A DNA stretch of 25,419 nucleotides, taken from assembly GCA_964478125.1 (NCBI GenBank), contig CAYZGR010000044.1:1-25419 (forward strand). Direction: 5' to 3'. A program made the translations under genes and the position numbers. Positions 6,816 to 14,698 of this stretch are shown piece after piece. Positions within the stretch are counted from its first letter, which is position 1; every line of letters starts with the position of its first letter. Source of the stretch: FW021-bin31 sp964478125 (lineage in GTDB: Bacteria; Bacteroidota; Bacteroidia; Chitinophagales; Chitinophagaceae). The notes beneath the pieces were generated by a model that saw only the letters and a list, made by a program, of their open reading frames with translations, ran no database searches and was not told the origin of the DNA.

Positions 6816-7766
6816 ATGGGCAACTTAAATCAAGGAGTGGATCTGGTCTATCTTTGGGTAGACGGAAATGATCCGGATTGGATCAGAAAAAAGAAGGAAG
6901 TCATTGGAAAGGCAGCTTATGATCAATCAGAGATTAATTGCAGGGGGCGTTATCTGGATAATGAGGAACTAAAATATTCATTAAGATCCGTAGAAAAACA
7001 TATTCCATGGATCAGAAAGATCTTCATAGTGACGGATGATCAGACTCCCGGCTGGCTCAATACTTCGCATCAGGGGATCCGGATAATTGATCATCAGGAA
7101 ATTCTTCCGGAGGAGGCCGTTCCCTGTTTCAATTCGATGGTTATTGAACATTATATATACAGGATTTCCGGATTGTCGGAGCAATTCTTATATGCAAACG
7201 ATGATATGTTCCTTAATGCCAATTTGAAATCCGGATTCTTTTTTGCAACGGATGGATTTCCCATTATCAGGCTAAAGAAAAAGCCGCTGGGAAAATGGCA
7301 CATGAGGTTTAAACACCTGGTGGGAAAGGAAGTAGGGCAATACCGCCATACCGTTGAAAAAGCGGCCTTGTTGGTTGAAAAACAATTTGGGAGCTATTAT
7401 TCCGGGGTTCCGCATCATAATATAGACGCCTATAAAAAAACAGACTACAGGCATGCTGTAGAAAAAATATTTCATCAAGAGGTACTGGAATGCCGGCTGA
7501 ACAAATTAAGGACATTTGATGATTTATACCGTTCCGCCTTTGATCTTTATGCTTTGGCTATGGGCCATGCCCACCTCAGCTATGTAAATAAAGAAACCTC
7601 TTTGAGAATGCTCCTGTATAAAGGTAATTTTGAAGAGCGGCTAAAAAAATACAGCCCGAAACTGTTTTGTATGAATGATGGTCAAAAAGCCACCGAGGAG
7701 AACAGGGAAGAAGCAAAGCGCTTCCTGGAACATTGTTTCCCTGAAAAATCATCCTTTGAGCTTTAA
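6816..7766 (+). CDS. Stealth-family sugar-phosphate transferase, copy 1
   Basis: The 316-residue protein carries the Stealth family blocks in order. CR1 is VDLVYLWVDGNDPDW (8-22). CR2 runs about 45-133, with RYLDNEELKYSLRSVEKHIPWI, IFIVTDDQ and LYANDDMF. CR3 is near GVPHHNIDAY (about 197-206), and CR4 is near KLFCMND. Known members transfer sugar-1-phosphates, for example in bacterial capsule synthesis and in the animal GlcNAc-1-phosphotransferase that tags lysosomal enzymes. The probable job is therefore adding phosphosugar units to a surface polysaccharide or glycan. No membrane segment or signal peptide is seen. No other capsule genes are nearby, so acceptor and donor remain unknown. A homologous gene follows after 11 nt. 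Confidence 0.9.
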   Translation: MGNLNQGVDLVYLWVDGNDPDWIRKKKEVIGKAAYDQSEINCRGRYLDNEELKYSLRSVEKHIPWIRKIFIVTDDQTPGWLNTSHQGIRIIDHQEILPEEAVPCFNSMVIEHYIYRISGLSEQFLYANDDMFLNANLKSGFFFATDGFPIIRLKKKPLGKWHMRFKHLVGKEVGQYRHTVEKAALLVEKQFGSYYSGVPHHNIDAYKKTDYRHAVEKIFHQEVLECRLNKLRTFDDLYRSAFDLYALAMGHAHLSYVNKETSLRMLLYKGNFEERLKKYSPKLFCMNDGQKATEENREEAKRFLEHCFPEKSSFEL

Positions 7767-7777
7767 TATACTGAGAT

Positions 7778-8731
7778 ATGGAAACCCTAAAACATCCTGA
7801 AATAGATCTGGTTTATCTTTGGGTAGACGGAAGCGATCCTCGCTGGTTTGAAAGGAGAAGCCGGTTTGTGAAGGAACTTACCGGAAATACGGAAGCGGAT
7901 AGTAGAGGACGTTATACCAATAATGACGAGTTAAAATTTGCTTTGAGGTCTGTTGAAAGGCATGTTCCCTGGATCGGGAAGATCTTCATCGTAACAGATG
8001 ATCAGCAGCCGGACTGGTTAGATACCGCTCATCCCAAGATCAATATAACCGATATAAAAGATATTTTACCTGAGCGGGCCTATCCTTGCTTTAATTCAAA
8101 TGTGATCGAACATTATCTATATAAAATACCGCGGTTGTCTGAACGATTTTTATATTCTAATGACGACATGTTCTTTAATGCAGATCTAAAAACGGATTTC
8201 TTTTTTGGAACAGACGGCTATCCTGTTGTAAGATTAAAAAAAGCACCTTTCGGTCGATGGTACAATAAGATAAGGAATTTAATAGGGAAAAAGCCGGGCG
8301 AATACCGCCATATTATATTTGAAGCGCTGTCAGTTGTCCGGGAAAAATATGGTAAATATTATCCGGGTGTTCCACATCATAATATAGACGCTTATACAAA
8401 GACAGATTATCGGATTGCGGTGGAAGAAGTCTTTAAAAAAGAGGTTTCAGCTTCTGCTAAAAATCGGATCAGATCGTTTAATGATGTGCAACGTTTTGCT
8501 TTCAGCTTGTATGCACTTGCCATTGGCCATGCTCATTTGCAATATGTCGGGAGAAAAACATCTTTGAGAAATCAGCTCTACAAGGGTCGCTTTAAGGAAA
8601 GGATGCATACTTATAAGCCAAAACTTTTTTGCATGAATGACAACCAGAAGGCAAAAGATGAGGACAGGCTCAGTGCAAAAGCTTTTTTAGAAGATCATTT
8701 TCCGGTAAAATCATCTTTTGAAAAAAAATGA
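7778..8731 (+). CDS. Stealth-family sugar-phosphate transferase, copy 2
   Basis: This 317-residue protein is a close tandem paralogue of the preceding one. Well over half the residues match by eye along the full length, with almost no gaps. It keeps IDLVYLWVDGSDPRW (CR1), RYTNNDELKFALRSVERHVPWI, IFIVTDDQ and LYSNDDMF (CR2), GVPHHNIDAY (CR3) and KLFCMND (CR4). All the conserved acidic and histidine positions are present in both copies, so both may be active. The differences cluster at residues 24-42 and 160-195. A gene duplication followed by divergence in donor or acceptor choice is the simplest explanation. The gene ends 69 nt from the opposing murF/alr end, with no strong terminator visible between them. 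Confidence 0.9.
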   Translation: METLKHPEIDLVYLWVDGSDPRWFERRSRFVKELTGNTEADSRGRYTNNDELKFALRSVERHVPWIGKIFIVTDDQQPDWLDTAHPKINITDIKDILPERAYPCFNSNVIEHYLYKIPRLSERFLYSNDDMFFNADLKTDFFFGTDGYPVVRLKKAPFGRWYNKIRNLIGKKPGEYRHIIFEALSVVREKYGKYYPGVPHHNIDAYTKTDYRIAVEEVFKKEVSASAKNRIRSFNDVQRFAFSLYALAIGHAHLQYVGRKTSLRNQLYKGRFKERMHTYKPKLFCMNDNQKAKDEDRLSAKAFLEDHFPVKSSFEKK

Positions 8732-8800
8732 ATCTTCACCCTTTCATCTTACTTTGGTCCACGATCGGGAAATCTGTGTCTTGCTCTTTCCGGCAAAGCC

Positions 8801-11344
8801 CTATTCCTGTACATAAATCCGCACGATCCTCCGGGACAGCCCCGTCAATATTTCATAAGGAATGGTATTCCCAAGGGTTGCCAGTTCCTCAATCCGGGGA
8901 TGATGGCCAAAAACGATAACCGTATCGCCCTCCCGGGCCTCGGGAATGTGGGTAATATCAAGCATGAGCATGTCCATACAAATATTTCCAATAACAGGAG
9001 CCGGCTTCCCATGAAGAAACATTTGGGCTTTGCCCATTCCCAGTGATCGCAGATAACCGTCGGCATACCCGACAGCAACCGTGGCAATGCGTTTATCTGA
9101 ATCCACCCTTCCGGCTCGCCCGTAACCCACGGTTTCGCCGGCAGGAACGTTCTTTATCTGAGAAATGGTGGTCCTGAGTGTATGGACCACCTGCAGCTTA
9201 TTTCCCATGGTCGCATCTATACCATATAACCCGATACCCAGGCGAACCATATCGTACTGTAGATCGGGATGCCGGCTGATACCTGCAGTATTGGCCAGAT
9301 GACGGATAACCGGATAAGGTAAAACCGCCGTGATCTTTTGGCTCATTTTCTCAAACAAAAATGCCTGCCGATTGGTAAAACCGTCCTTATTTGGCTCTTC
9401 CGCTGCTGCCAGATGGCTAAAAACAGAAACCACTTTTATAACAGATTGCTCTTTTAAAAAACGGGCAACTTCCGGTATTTCATTTGGAGAAAATCCGAGG
9501 CGGTGCATACCGGTATCCAGTATGATATGAACGGGGTAATGAGCGACGCCCTGATTTTTTAATTGTATCTGAAAGCGCTTTAAAATGGAAAGGGAATATA
9601 ATTCCGGTTCCAGTTTCCATTGAATAAGTGCATCAAAATAGTAAGGATCCGGATTGAGTACCATAATCGGTATACGGATACCTCCTTTACGCAGTTCAAT
9701 ACCTTCATCCACGTTTGCAACAGCGAGATAATCTACTTTATGAAATTGAAGCACATTGGCAATCTCGGTACTACCGCTGCCATAAGAAAAAGCCTTGACC
9801 ATGACCATCGTTCGGACTCCCGGTTTTAAGAGCTGTTGATAGGTTTTAAGATTGTGGACTATAGCGTTCAGATTGATCTCCAGTTCTGTCTGGTGCTTTT
9901 TCTTTTCCAGCAGCCGGCTGATTCGCTCAAAACCAAAGGCCCGGGCTCCTTTTATTAATATGGCTTCATCCTGAAAGGGAAGGGTATACAGGGGGAGTCG
10001 GGAACTTAATTCTCTTAAAAAAAATTCCGTAGAAGGGTAGAAGCTGCAGCGCATCTCCCGAAAAGCCTCAAAAGACCTTTTTTGCCGGTATAGAGCCGCT
10101 CCTATACCTATAAAATGATCCACTTTTTTTTCGTGGACAAGATTGGCGATTTGCCGGTATAACCCCACTTCATCTTCTCCCGATTGAGCTACATCACTGA
10201 AAATAAGGGTATGTTTTGAATGTTGCCGCTGATAGGATAAAAAATCCAATGCAACTTTTATAGAGGTAAAATCCGAGTTATAACTATCGTTTATCAGGGT
10301 GCAATTTTGAATTCCCGGTTTCATTTCCAGTCGCATGGCGACGGGTGTCAATCTTTTCATACGGCTAATAACACGCGCTTCTTCTATCTCTAAATAAAGC
10401 AATAAACACCAGCAATGAATGGCGTTTTCTACAGAACCTGAATCGGTAAACGGGATTTCTATAGCTTTTTTTTCTCCTTTGTACTTGCCTTCTATGAGAG
10501 ATAAAAAATTTCCGTTTTCGTCTTTTCTCTCCCGGATACGGGTTATCACCAATTGTGTTTTGGATGTCTCTCGTTCTGTTTTTTGGACAGACCAGGAGAA
10601 AAGGACTATCGGTTTTTCGGAAGCCTGCCGTTTCTTATAAAGAGAGGCTATTTCCTCATTCAAAATGGTATGGTCGTCCTTGTAAATCAATAATTGGCTA
10701 TGGGCGAACAGCAATAGTTTCTCGCGGATCTTTTGTCGTACATTCCTGAACCCGGCGGCATGTGCTGCTCCGATATTGGTAAAAATACCTATAGCAGGCC
10801 GGATCATCTTTTCCACCCGGGCCATTTCACCCGGTTGGGAGATACCAGCTTCGAAAACGCCCATTTGATGGGCTGAATTGATCAATGCCAGAGAGAGAGG
10901 CACGCCGATCTGAGAATTATAGCTTTTGGGACTTCTGACTATATGAAGATCATCGGCCAGCAATTGATGTATCCATTCCTTTACAATGGTTTTCCCATTG
11001 CTCCCGGTAATTCCGATTACGGGAATCTGAAAATTATTTCTCCAATTTGCCGCCAGTCGTTGTAAGGCGGATATGGTATCCGGTACCCTGATAAATGCAG
11101 CCTCAGGAAATAAGTTATGATCTTGATCTTCATTGATAAGAAAGGCCCTAACTCCTTTTTCATATAATTCAGAAATAAAATGATGTCCATTCTGATGAGA
11201 GCTCCGGATGGCAATGAACAAAGTACCGTCGGGAAAAGACAGATTGCGGCTGTCTGTTAAAAGATGGAAGATCCGGTGCTTACCCTGTATCACGGGAGGA
11301 TCTAAACCGAGTATTTCATGAATTTGAGCAACAGTGTATCTCAC
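8801..11344 (-). CDS. murF/alr: Bifunctional MurF ligase / alanine racemase
   Basis: One 847-residue chain holds two peptidoglycan enzymes. Residues about 1-480 are MurF, which adds D-Ala-D-Ala to UDP-MurNAc-tripeptide. It has the ATP loop GITGSNGKT (111-119), the NSQIGVPL motif and INDSYNSD (351-358). Residues about 485-847 are PLP-dependent alanine racemase, with Lys517 in VMVKAFSYGSG, RLGIGLYG (Arg701) and Tyr741 in VGYGRAG. The racemase makes the D-Ala that the ligase pathway uses, so the fusion links supply to use. In this MurF half the P-loop is followed by I rather than the common T. This fusion is well known in Bacteroidota. It starts 6 nt after terC and is probably transcribed with it. 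Confidence 0.95.
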   Translation of the reverse strand: MRYTVAQIHEILGLDPPVIQGKHRIFHLLTDSRNLSFPDGTLFIAIRSSHQNGHHFISELYEKGVRAFLINEDQDHNLFPEAAFIRVPDTISALQRLAANWRNNFQIPVIGITGSNGKTIVKEWIHQLLADDLHIVRSPKSYNSQIGVPLSLALINSAHQMGVFEAGISQPGEMARVEKMIRPAIGIFTNIGAAHAAGFRNVRQKIREKLLLFAHSQLLIYKDDHTILNEEIASLYKKRQASEKPIVLFSWSVQKTERETSKTQLVITRIRERKDENGNFLSLIEGKYKGEKKAIEIPFTDSGSVENAIHCWCLLLYLEIEEARVISRMKRLTPVAMRLEMKPGIQNCTLINDSYNSDFTSIKVALDFLSYQRQHSKHTLIFSDVAQSGEDEVGLYRQIANLVHEKKVDHFIGIGAALYRQKRSFEAFREMRCSFYPSTEFFLRELSSRLPLYTLPFQDEAILIKGARAFGFERISRLLEKKKHQTELEINLNAIVHNLKTYQQLLKPGVRTMVMVKAFSYGSGSTEIANVLQFHKVDYLAVANVDEGIELRKGGIRIPIMVLNPDPYYFDALIQWKLEPELYSLSILKRFQIQLKNQGVAHYPVHIILDTGMHRLGFSPNEIPEVARFLKEQSVIKVVSVFSHLAAAEEPNKDGFTNRQAFLFEKMSQKITAVLPYPVIRHLANTAGISRHPDLQYDMVRLGIGLYGIDATMGNKLQVVHTLRTTISQIKNVPAGETVGYGRAGRVDSDKRIATVAVGYADGYLRSLGMGKAQMFLHGKPAPVIGNICMDMLMLDITHIPEAREGDTVIVFGHHPRIEELATLGNTIPYEILTGLSRRIVRIYVQE

Positions 11345-11350
11345 AGCTCC

Positions 11351-12289
11351 TTATTTCTGAGATGCTATTTGTTTGTTCTTATATAAAGAAAATAAAATAG
11401 AACCGAATAGGCAGACAACGATCACCAGCAGCGATACGATAATAGGTACCGCTATATGGAAGATCTCCACCAACATTTTCAGCCCTATAAAGGTAAGTAC
11501 AATGGCAATACCGTGTTGTAAATAAGCAAACCTGCTTACGGCGCCTTTCAAAAGGAAGAACAGGGAACGCAGCCCTAATACCGCAAAAATATTAGAAGTA
11601 TAAATGAGCATGGGTTCCTGGGTGATGGCAAACACGGCGGGAATGGAATCCAGTGAAAACACCAGGTCGGTAGCTCCTAAAATGACTACCACCACGGCCA
11701 GTATGGTAAAATATCTTTTCCCGTTTTTCTTTATGGTATACTTTCCATTGGAAGGTCCGTCATCAATACGCATATGTTTTTTCATAAAGCGGTAAACCGG
11801 ATTTTTTTCGGGTTCAAACCCGGCATCTTCTTTTACAAAAAACATTTTGATCCCGGTATATACGAGAAAGGCCCCGAAAATGTAAAGCACCCAGTGAAAC
11901 TTATTGACGACAGCTACTCCAATCGTTATAAAAAGGATCCGGAACAGGATAGCGATAAGAATACCTATTAATAAAGTTCTTCCGTAGTGGTCCTCATGAA
12001 TCTTAAAAAAATTAAAGATCAATATAAAAACAAATACATTATCAATAGACAGCGACCACTCCATCAAATAGGCGCTGAGATAATTGATGGCCATGCCATG
12101 TCCGTCTTCAAACCAGATAAATACCCCGAAAGCCAAAGACAATCCCACCCAGAAAATAGTCTGGATCAGGGCTTGTTTTAATGAAATGATTTTGGAGCGT
12201 CTGCTGAACAGGCCCAGATCAAAAATAAGTGCGACAACCAGTACGATTCCAAAAATAAGATAGGTCCATTCTTTTGCAGACATTGGCAT
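11351..12289 (-). CDS. terC: TerC/Alx-family integral membrane protein
   Basis: The 312-residue protein has about eight or nine membrane segments and the two acidic family motifs: SLSIDNVFVF (Asp83, Asn84) and GATDLVFSLDSIPAVFAIT (Asp208, Asp214). Members such as E. coli Alx are linked to manganese export, and TerC to tellurite resistance. A metal-export or membrane-protein metalation role is the family-based inference. A hydrophilic loop separates the two halves (about 153-192). The start may be Met1 (12289) or Met3 (12283). A perfect promoter motif ends only 9 nt before Met1, which would give a very short leader. murF/alr follows after 6 nt, suggesting an operon. Confidence 0.88.
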   Translation of the reverse strand: MPMSAKEWTYLIFGIVLVVALIFDLGLFSRRSKIISLKQALIQTIFWVGLSLAFGVFIWFEDGHGMAINYLSAYLMEWSLSIDNVFVFILIFNFFKIHEDHYGRTLLIGILIAILFRILFITIGVAVVNKFHWVLYIFGAFLVYTGIKMFFVKEDAGFEPEKNPVYRFMKKHMRIDDGPSNGKYTIKKNGKRYFTILAVVVVILGATDLVFSLDSIPAVFAITQEPMLIYTSNIFAVLGLRSLFFLLKGAVSRFAYLQHGIAIVLTFIGLKMLVEIFHIAVPIIVSLLVIVVCLFGSILFSLYKNKQIASQK

Positions 12290-12298
12290 GATTTACTG

Positions 12299-12306
12299 CA
12301 AAGATA
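12299..12306 (-). promoter_or_regulatory. Promoter motif TATCTTTG for terC-murF/alr
   Basis: Minus-strand TATCTTTG matches the consensus exactly. With a start 5-7 nt downstream, the leader would be about 3 nt to Met1 or about 9 nt to Met3. Confidence 0.6.
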
Positions 12307-12400
12307 GGTGTAAAACCAATAAGGAATGTCCTGTGATCGCATTTGATCCACCTTTTTTCCACATTTCTTAGGTGGGATTTTATTGTGTTGGGGTAATTGC

Positions 12401-12408
12401 TATCTTTG
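12401..12408 (+). promoter_or_regulatory. Promoter motif TATCTTTG for prs
   Basis: TATCTTTG is an exact consensus match, 30 bases before the prs ATG. TTTTATTG lies about 20 bases further upstream as a possible -33 element. It likely drives prs-rplY and perhaps pth. Confidence 0.65.
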
Positions 12409-12438
12409 TCGCACAAATTTCACCACTACTTCTATATC

Positions 12439-13380
12439 ATGCAATCATCTGTCAAGATCTTTTCCGGGAACCAGGCCCATGCCCTGGCGGAGAAGATAGC
12501 CCTGCGGTACGGGACCCAGCTGGGTAAGATCAACATCCAAAAGTTCAGTGACGGAGAATTTCAACCGGTCTTTCAGGAGAGTATTCGCGGAGATTACGTT
12601 TTTCTCGTCCAGAGTACCAATTCTCCTACTGATAATTTGATGGAACTACTTTTGATGATAGATGCGGCCAAGCGGGCTTCGGCAGGTTATATTACGGCTG
12701 TTATCCCTTATTATGGTTTTGCCCGTCAGGATCGAAAAGACAAGCCCCGCGTAGCCATAGGCTCTAAACTAATTGCCAATATGCTTGCAACGGCTGGAGC
12801 TAATAGGGTGATAACCATGGATTTACATGCGCCTCAAATTCAAGGCTTTTTTGATATACCGGTTGATCATCTGGACAGTTCCGCCATTTCTATTCCCTAT
12901 ATTAAACAACTTAATCTGGAAAATCTTACCTTTGCGTCCCCTGACGTGGGAAGTACCAACAGGGTGAGGGAAGTGGCCAGCTATTTCAATGCCGAAATGG
13001 TGATCTGTGATAAGCACAGAAAACGGGCCAATGAGATTGCTTCCATGACGGTAATAGGAGATGTGGCGGGACAGGATGTGGTATTGATAGACGATATTAT
13101 CGATACGGGAGGTACGCTGACCCGATCGGCCGCCATGTTGAAAGAGAAAGGGGCCAGATCGGTTCGTGCTTTTTGCACCCACCCGGTATTAAGCGGGAAG
13201 GCCTATGAGAATATCAATCATTCGGCTTTGGAAGAACTGGTAGTTTGCGATACCATACCTCTAAAACAGGAAGCTTCTAAAATAAAAGTAGTGGGGGTGG
13301 CAGATTTATTCGCAGTGGCTATTCGAAATGTACATGAGAACAGGTCTATCACCAGCCTGTTTATTCATGGTCGCAAATAG
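12439..13380 (+). CDS. prs: Ribose-phosphate pyrophosphokinase (PRPP synthetase)
   Basis: The enzyme makes PRPP from ribose-5-phosphate and ATP for nucleotide, histidine and tryptophan synthesis. The 313-residue chain is of normal length. It has the ATP-flexible region YYGFARQDRK (91-100), the metal-binding DLHAPQIQGFFD (128-139, His130) and the PRPP loop VVLIDDIIDTGGT (214-226). The ATG at 12439 (MQSSVKIFSG) is preferred to an upstream TTG, which would place the coding start before the promoter motif. rplY follows 34 nt later, and the prs-rplY-pth order is typical of Bacteroidota. rpiA, which supplies its substrate, lies about 10 kb away in the same window. Confidence 0.97.
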   Translation: MQSSVKIFSGNQAHALAEKIALRYGTQLGKINIQKFSDGEFQPVFQESIRGDYVFLVQSTNSPTDNLMELLLMIDAAKRASAGYITAVIPYYGFARQDRKDKPRVAIGSKLIANMLATAGANRVITMDLHAPQIQGFFDIPVDHLDSSAISIPYIKQLNLENLTFASPDVGSTNRVREVASYFNAEMVICDKHRKRANEIASMTVIGDVAGQDVVLIDDIIDTGGTLTRSAAMLKEKGARSVRAFCTHPVLSGKAYENINHSALEELVVCDTIPLKQEASKIKVVGVADLFAVAIRNVHENRSITSLFIHGRK

Positions 13381-13414
13381 CATTGTAAAGTGTAATTTTT
13401 TAATTTTTATAAAT

Positions 13415-14038
13415 ATGAATACAATAACAATCGATGGACAACTCAGGAGCGAAATTGGCAAAAAAGCGACCCGCCGACTACGTTCTGAGGGACAAACGCC
13501 AGGTGTTATTTACGGGGGCCCAAAAGAAGTGAACTTCTCCGCGCCGGAGCTCGCATTTAAAGATCTGGTCTACACCCCAAAATTTCAGCTGGCAGAGGTA
13601 AAGCTAGGGGACAAATCCTACAAATGCGTATTGAAAGATCTTCAGTTTCATCCGGTAACCGATAATCTGTTACATGTAGATTTTATGGAATTGATAGAGG
13701 ATAAAAAAATAATTGTTACCCTGCCGCTAAAATTTGAAGGCCAGGCTGCGGGCGTAAAGGCAGGGGGCCGTTTGATGACCAAATTAAAATCATTAAAAGT
13801 TAAAACCTATCCTAAAGATCTGAAAGAGGAAATTGTGGTCAATGTGGAAAAGTTGGAACTTGGTCAGAACATCAGGGTGGAAGATGTGAAGGAAGATGCC
13901 CTTGAGATATTAAACTCCCCGCGTATTCCTATAGCTTCCGTAGTAACCACCCGTGAGCTCAGGCAAACGGGACCGGCTGCTACTGAGGAAGGTGAAGAAG
14001 CAACCGCAACTGCTGAACCGGCTGCCGAAACTAAATAG
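13415..14038 (+). CDS. rplY: 50S ribosomal protein L25 (general stress protein CTC type)
   Basis: The 207-residue protein has an N-terminal L25 5S-rRNA-binding domain (about 1-95, with KKATRRLRSEGQTPGVIYGG) and the C-terminal CTC domain (about 96-185). It ends in a low-complexity Ala/Glu/Thr tail (about 188-207), common in Bacteroidota L25 proteins. The N-terminal start MNTITIDGQLR at 13415 is chosen because a longer reading frame would run back into prs. It binds 5S rRNA in the large subunit; CTC forms are linked to stress in other bacteria. It is followed by a terminator, then pth. Confidence 0.95.
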   Translation: MNTITIDGQLRSEIGKKATRRLRSEGQTPGVIYGGPKEVNFSAPELAFKDLVYTPKFQLAEVKLGDKSYKCVLKDLQFHPVTDNLLHVDFMELIEDKKIIVTLPLKFEGQAAGVKAGGRLMTKLKSLKVKTYPKDLKEEIVVNVEKLELGQNIRVEDVKEDALEILNSPRIPIASVVTTRELRQTGPAATEEGEEATATAEPAAETK

Positions 14039-14070
14039 GCAATTAACAATTCTGCCCATTTCTAATACTT

Positions 14071-14097
14071 TAAAGCCCGGGATCACACCGGGCTTTA
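14071..14097 (+). terminator. Terminator-like hairpin after rplY
   Basis: A perfect 10-bp stem, TAAAGCCCGG with CCGGGCTTTA, encloses a 7-nt loop 32 bases after the rplY stop. The following sequence is AT-rich rather than a pure T-run, so it may be leaky and let some transcription reach pth. Confidence 0.7.
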
Positions 14098-14122
14098 ATT
14101 ATTTAAAAAGCATCTCTTTTAA

Positions 14123-14695
14123 ATGAAATATCTTATTGCAGGCCTGGGAAATATCGGTCCGGAATATGCCCACACCCGCCACAATATCGGGTTTGACGTG
14201 TTGGATGCCTTTGTCGACAAGCATGAATGCGGGTTCCAGACCGACCGGCTTGCGAATGTGGCCACTTGTAAAGTAAAAGGGAGAACGTTGCTTCTGATCA
14301 AGCCGACCACCTATATGAATTTAAGCGGGAAAGCCGTTAAATACTGGATGGACAAGGAAAAAGTACCCGTGGAACGAATGCTGGTGGTGGTAGATGATCT
14401 CGCGCTCCCCATAGAAACGCTCCGTCTCCGTGCCGGAGGGAAAGATGCGGGGCATAATGGATTGAAAAGTATTCAGGAGCTTATTGGCACCGATCGCTAT
14501 CCGCGGCTTCGGTTTGGTATAGGGAATCATTATCCGAAAGGAAGACAGGTGGATTTTGTTTTATCCCCCTGGAACGCAGAGGAAGAACCGGTCATACGTA
14601 AAAAAGTGGCTACCTGTGTGGAAGTCATTGAAAGCTTTGTATTTGCAGGCATACAAAACACCATGACCCATTTTAATCATGTAAAATTTACCTGA
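14123..14695 (+). CDS. pth: Peptidyl-tRNA hydrolase
   Basis: The enzyme frees tRNA from prematurely released peptidyl-tRNA in the cytoplasm. All key residues are visible: Asn10 in GLGNIG, catalytic His20 in TRHNIGF, Asn66 in TTYMNLSG, Asp91 in VVVDDLALP and Asn112 in AGGKDAGHNGLKS. The 190-residue length is normal. No promoter motif lies between the upstream terminator and pth, so it probably depends on read-through from prs-rplY or a weak promoter. Its stop codon is 3 nt from the stop of the opposing serine hydrolase gene. Confidence 0.96.
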   Translation: MKYLIAGLGNIGPEYAHTRHNIGFDVLDAFVDKHECGFQTDRLANVATCKVKGRTLLLIKPTTYMNLSGKAVKYWMDKEKVPVERMLVVVDDLALPIETLRLRAGGKDAGHNGLKSIQELIGTDRYPRLRFGIGNHYPKGRQVDFVLSPWNAEEEPVIRKKVATCVEVIESFVFAGIQNTMTHFNHVKFT

Positions 14696-14698
14696 CTC

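Noticed and set aside
6816..8731. Stealth gene pair as an assembly duplication
   Set aside because: The copies differ throughout at both protein and DNA level and have different flanks, so they are true paralogues.
12397..12438. N-terminal extension of prs from a TTG codon
   Set aside because: It would place coding sequence across and before the promoter motif TATCTTTG, and the family start MQSSVKIFSG fits the ATG at 12439.
12823..13182. 119-codon reverse-strand frame inside prs
   Set aside because: It lies opposite the conserved catalytic part of prs and its translation resembles no protein; it is a shadow frame.
13328..13414. Longer reading frame for rplY starting inside prs
   Set aside because: The extra residues are not L25-like, and MNTITIDGQLR at 13415 matches the usual N-terminus.
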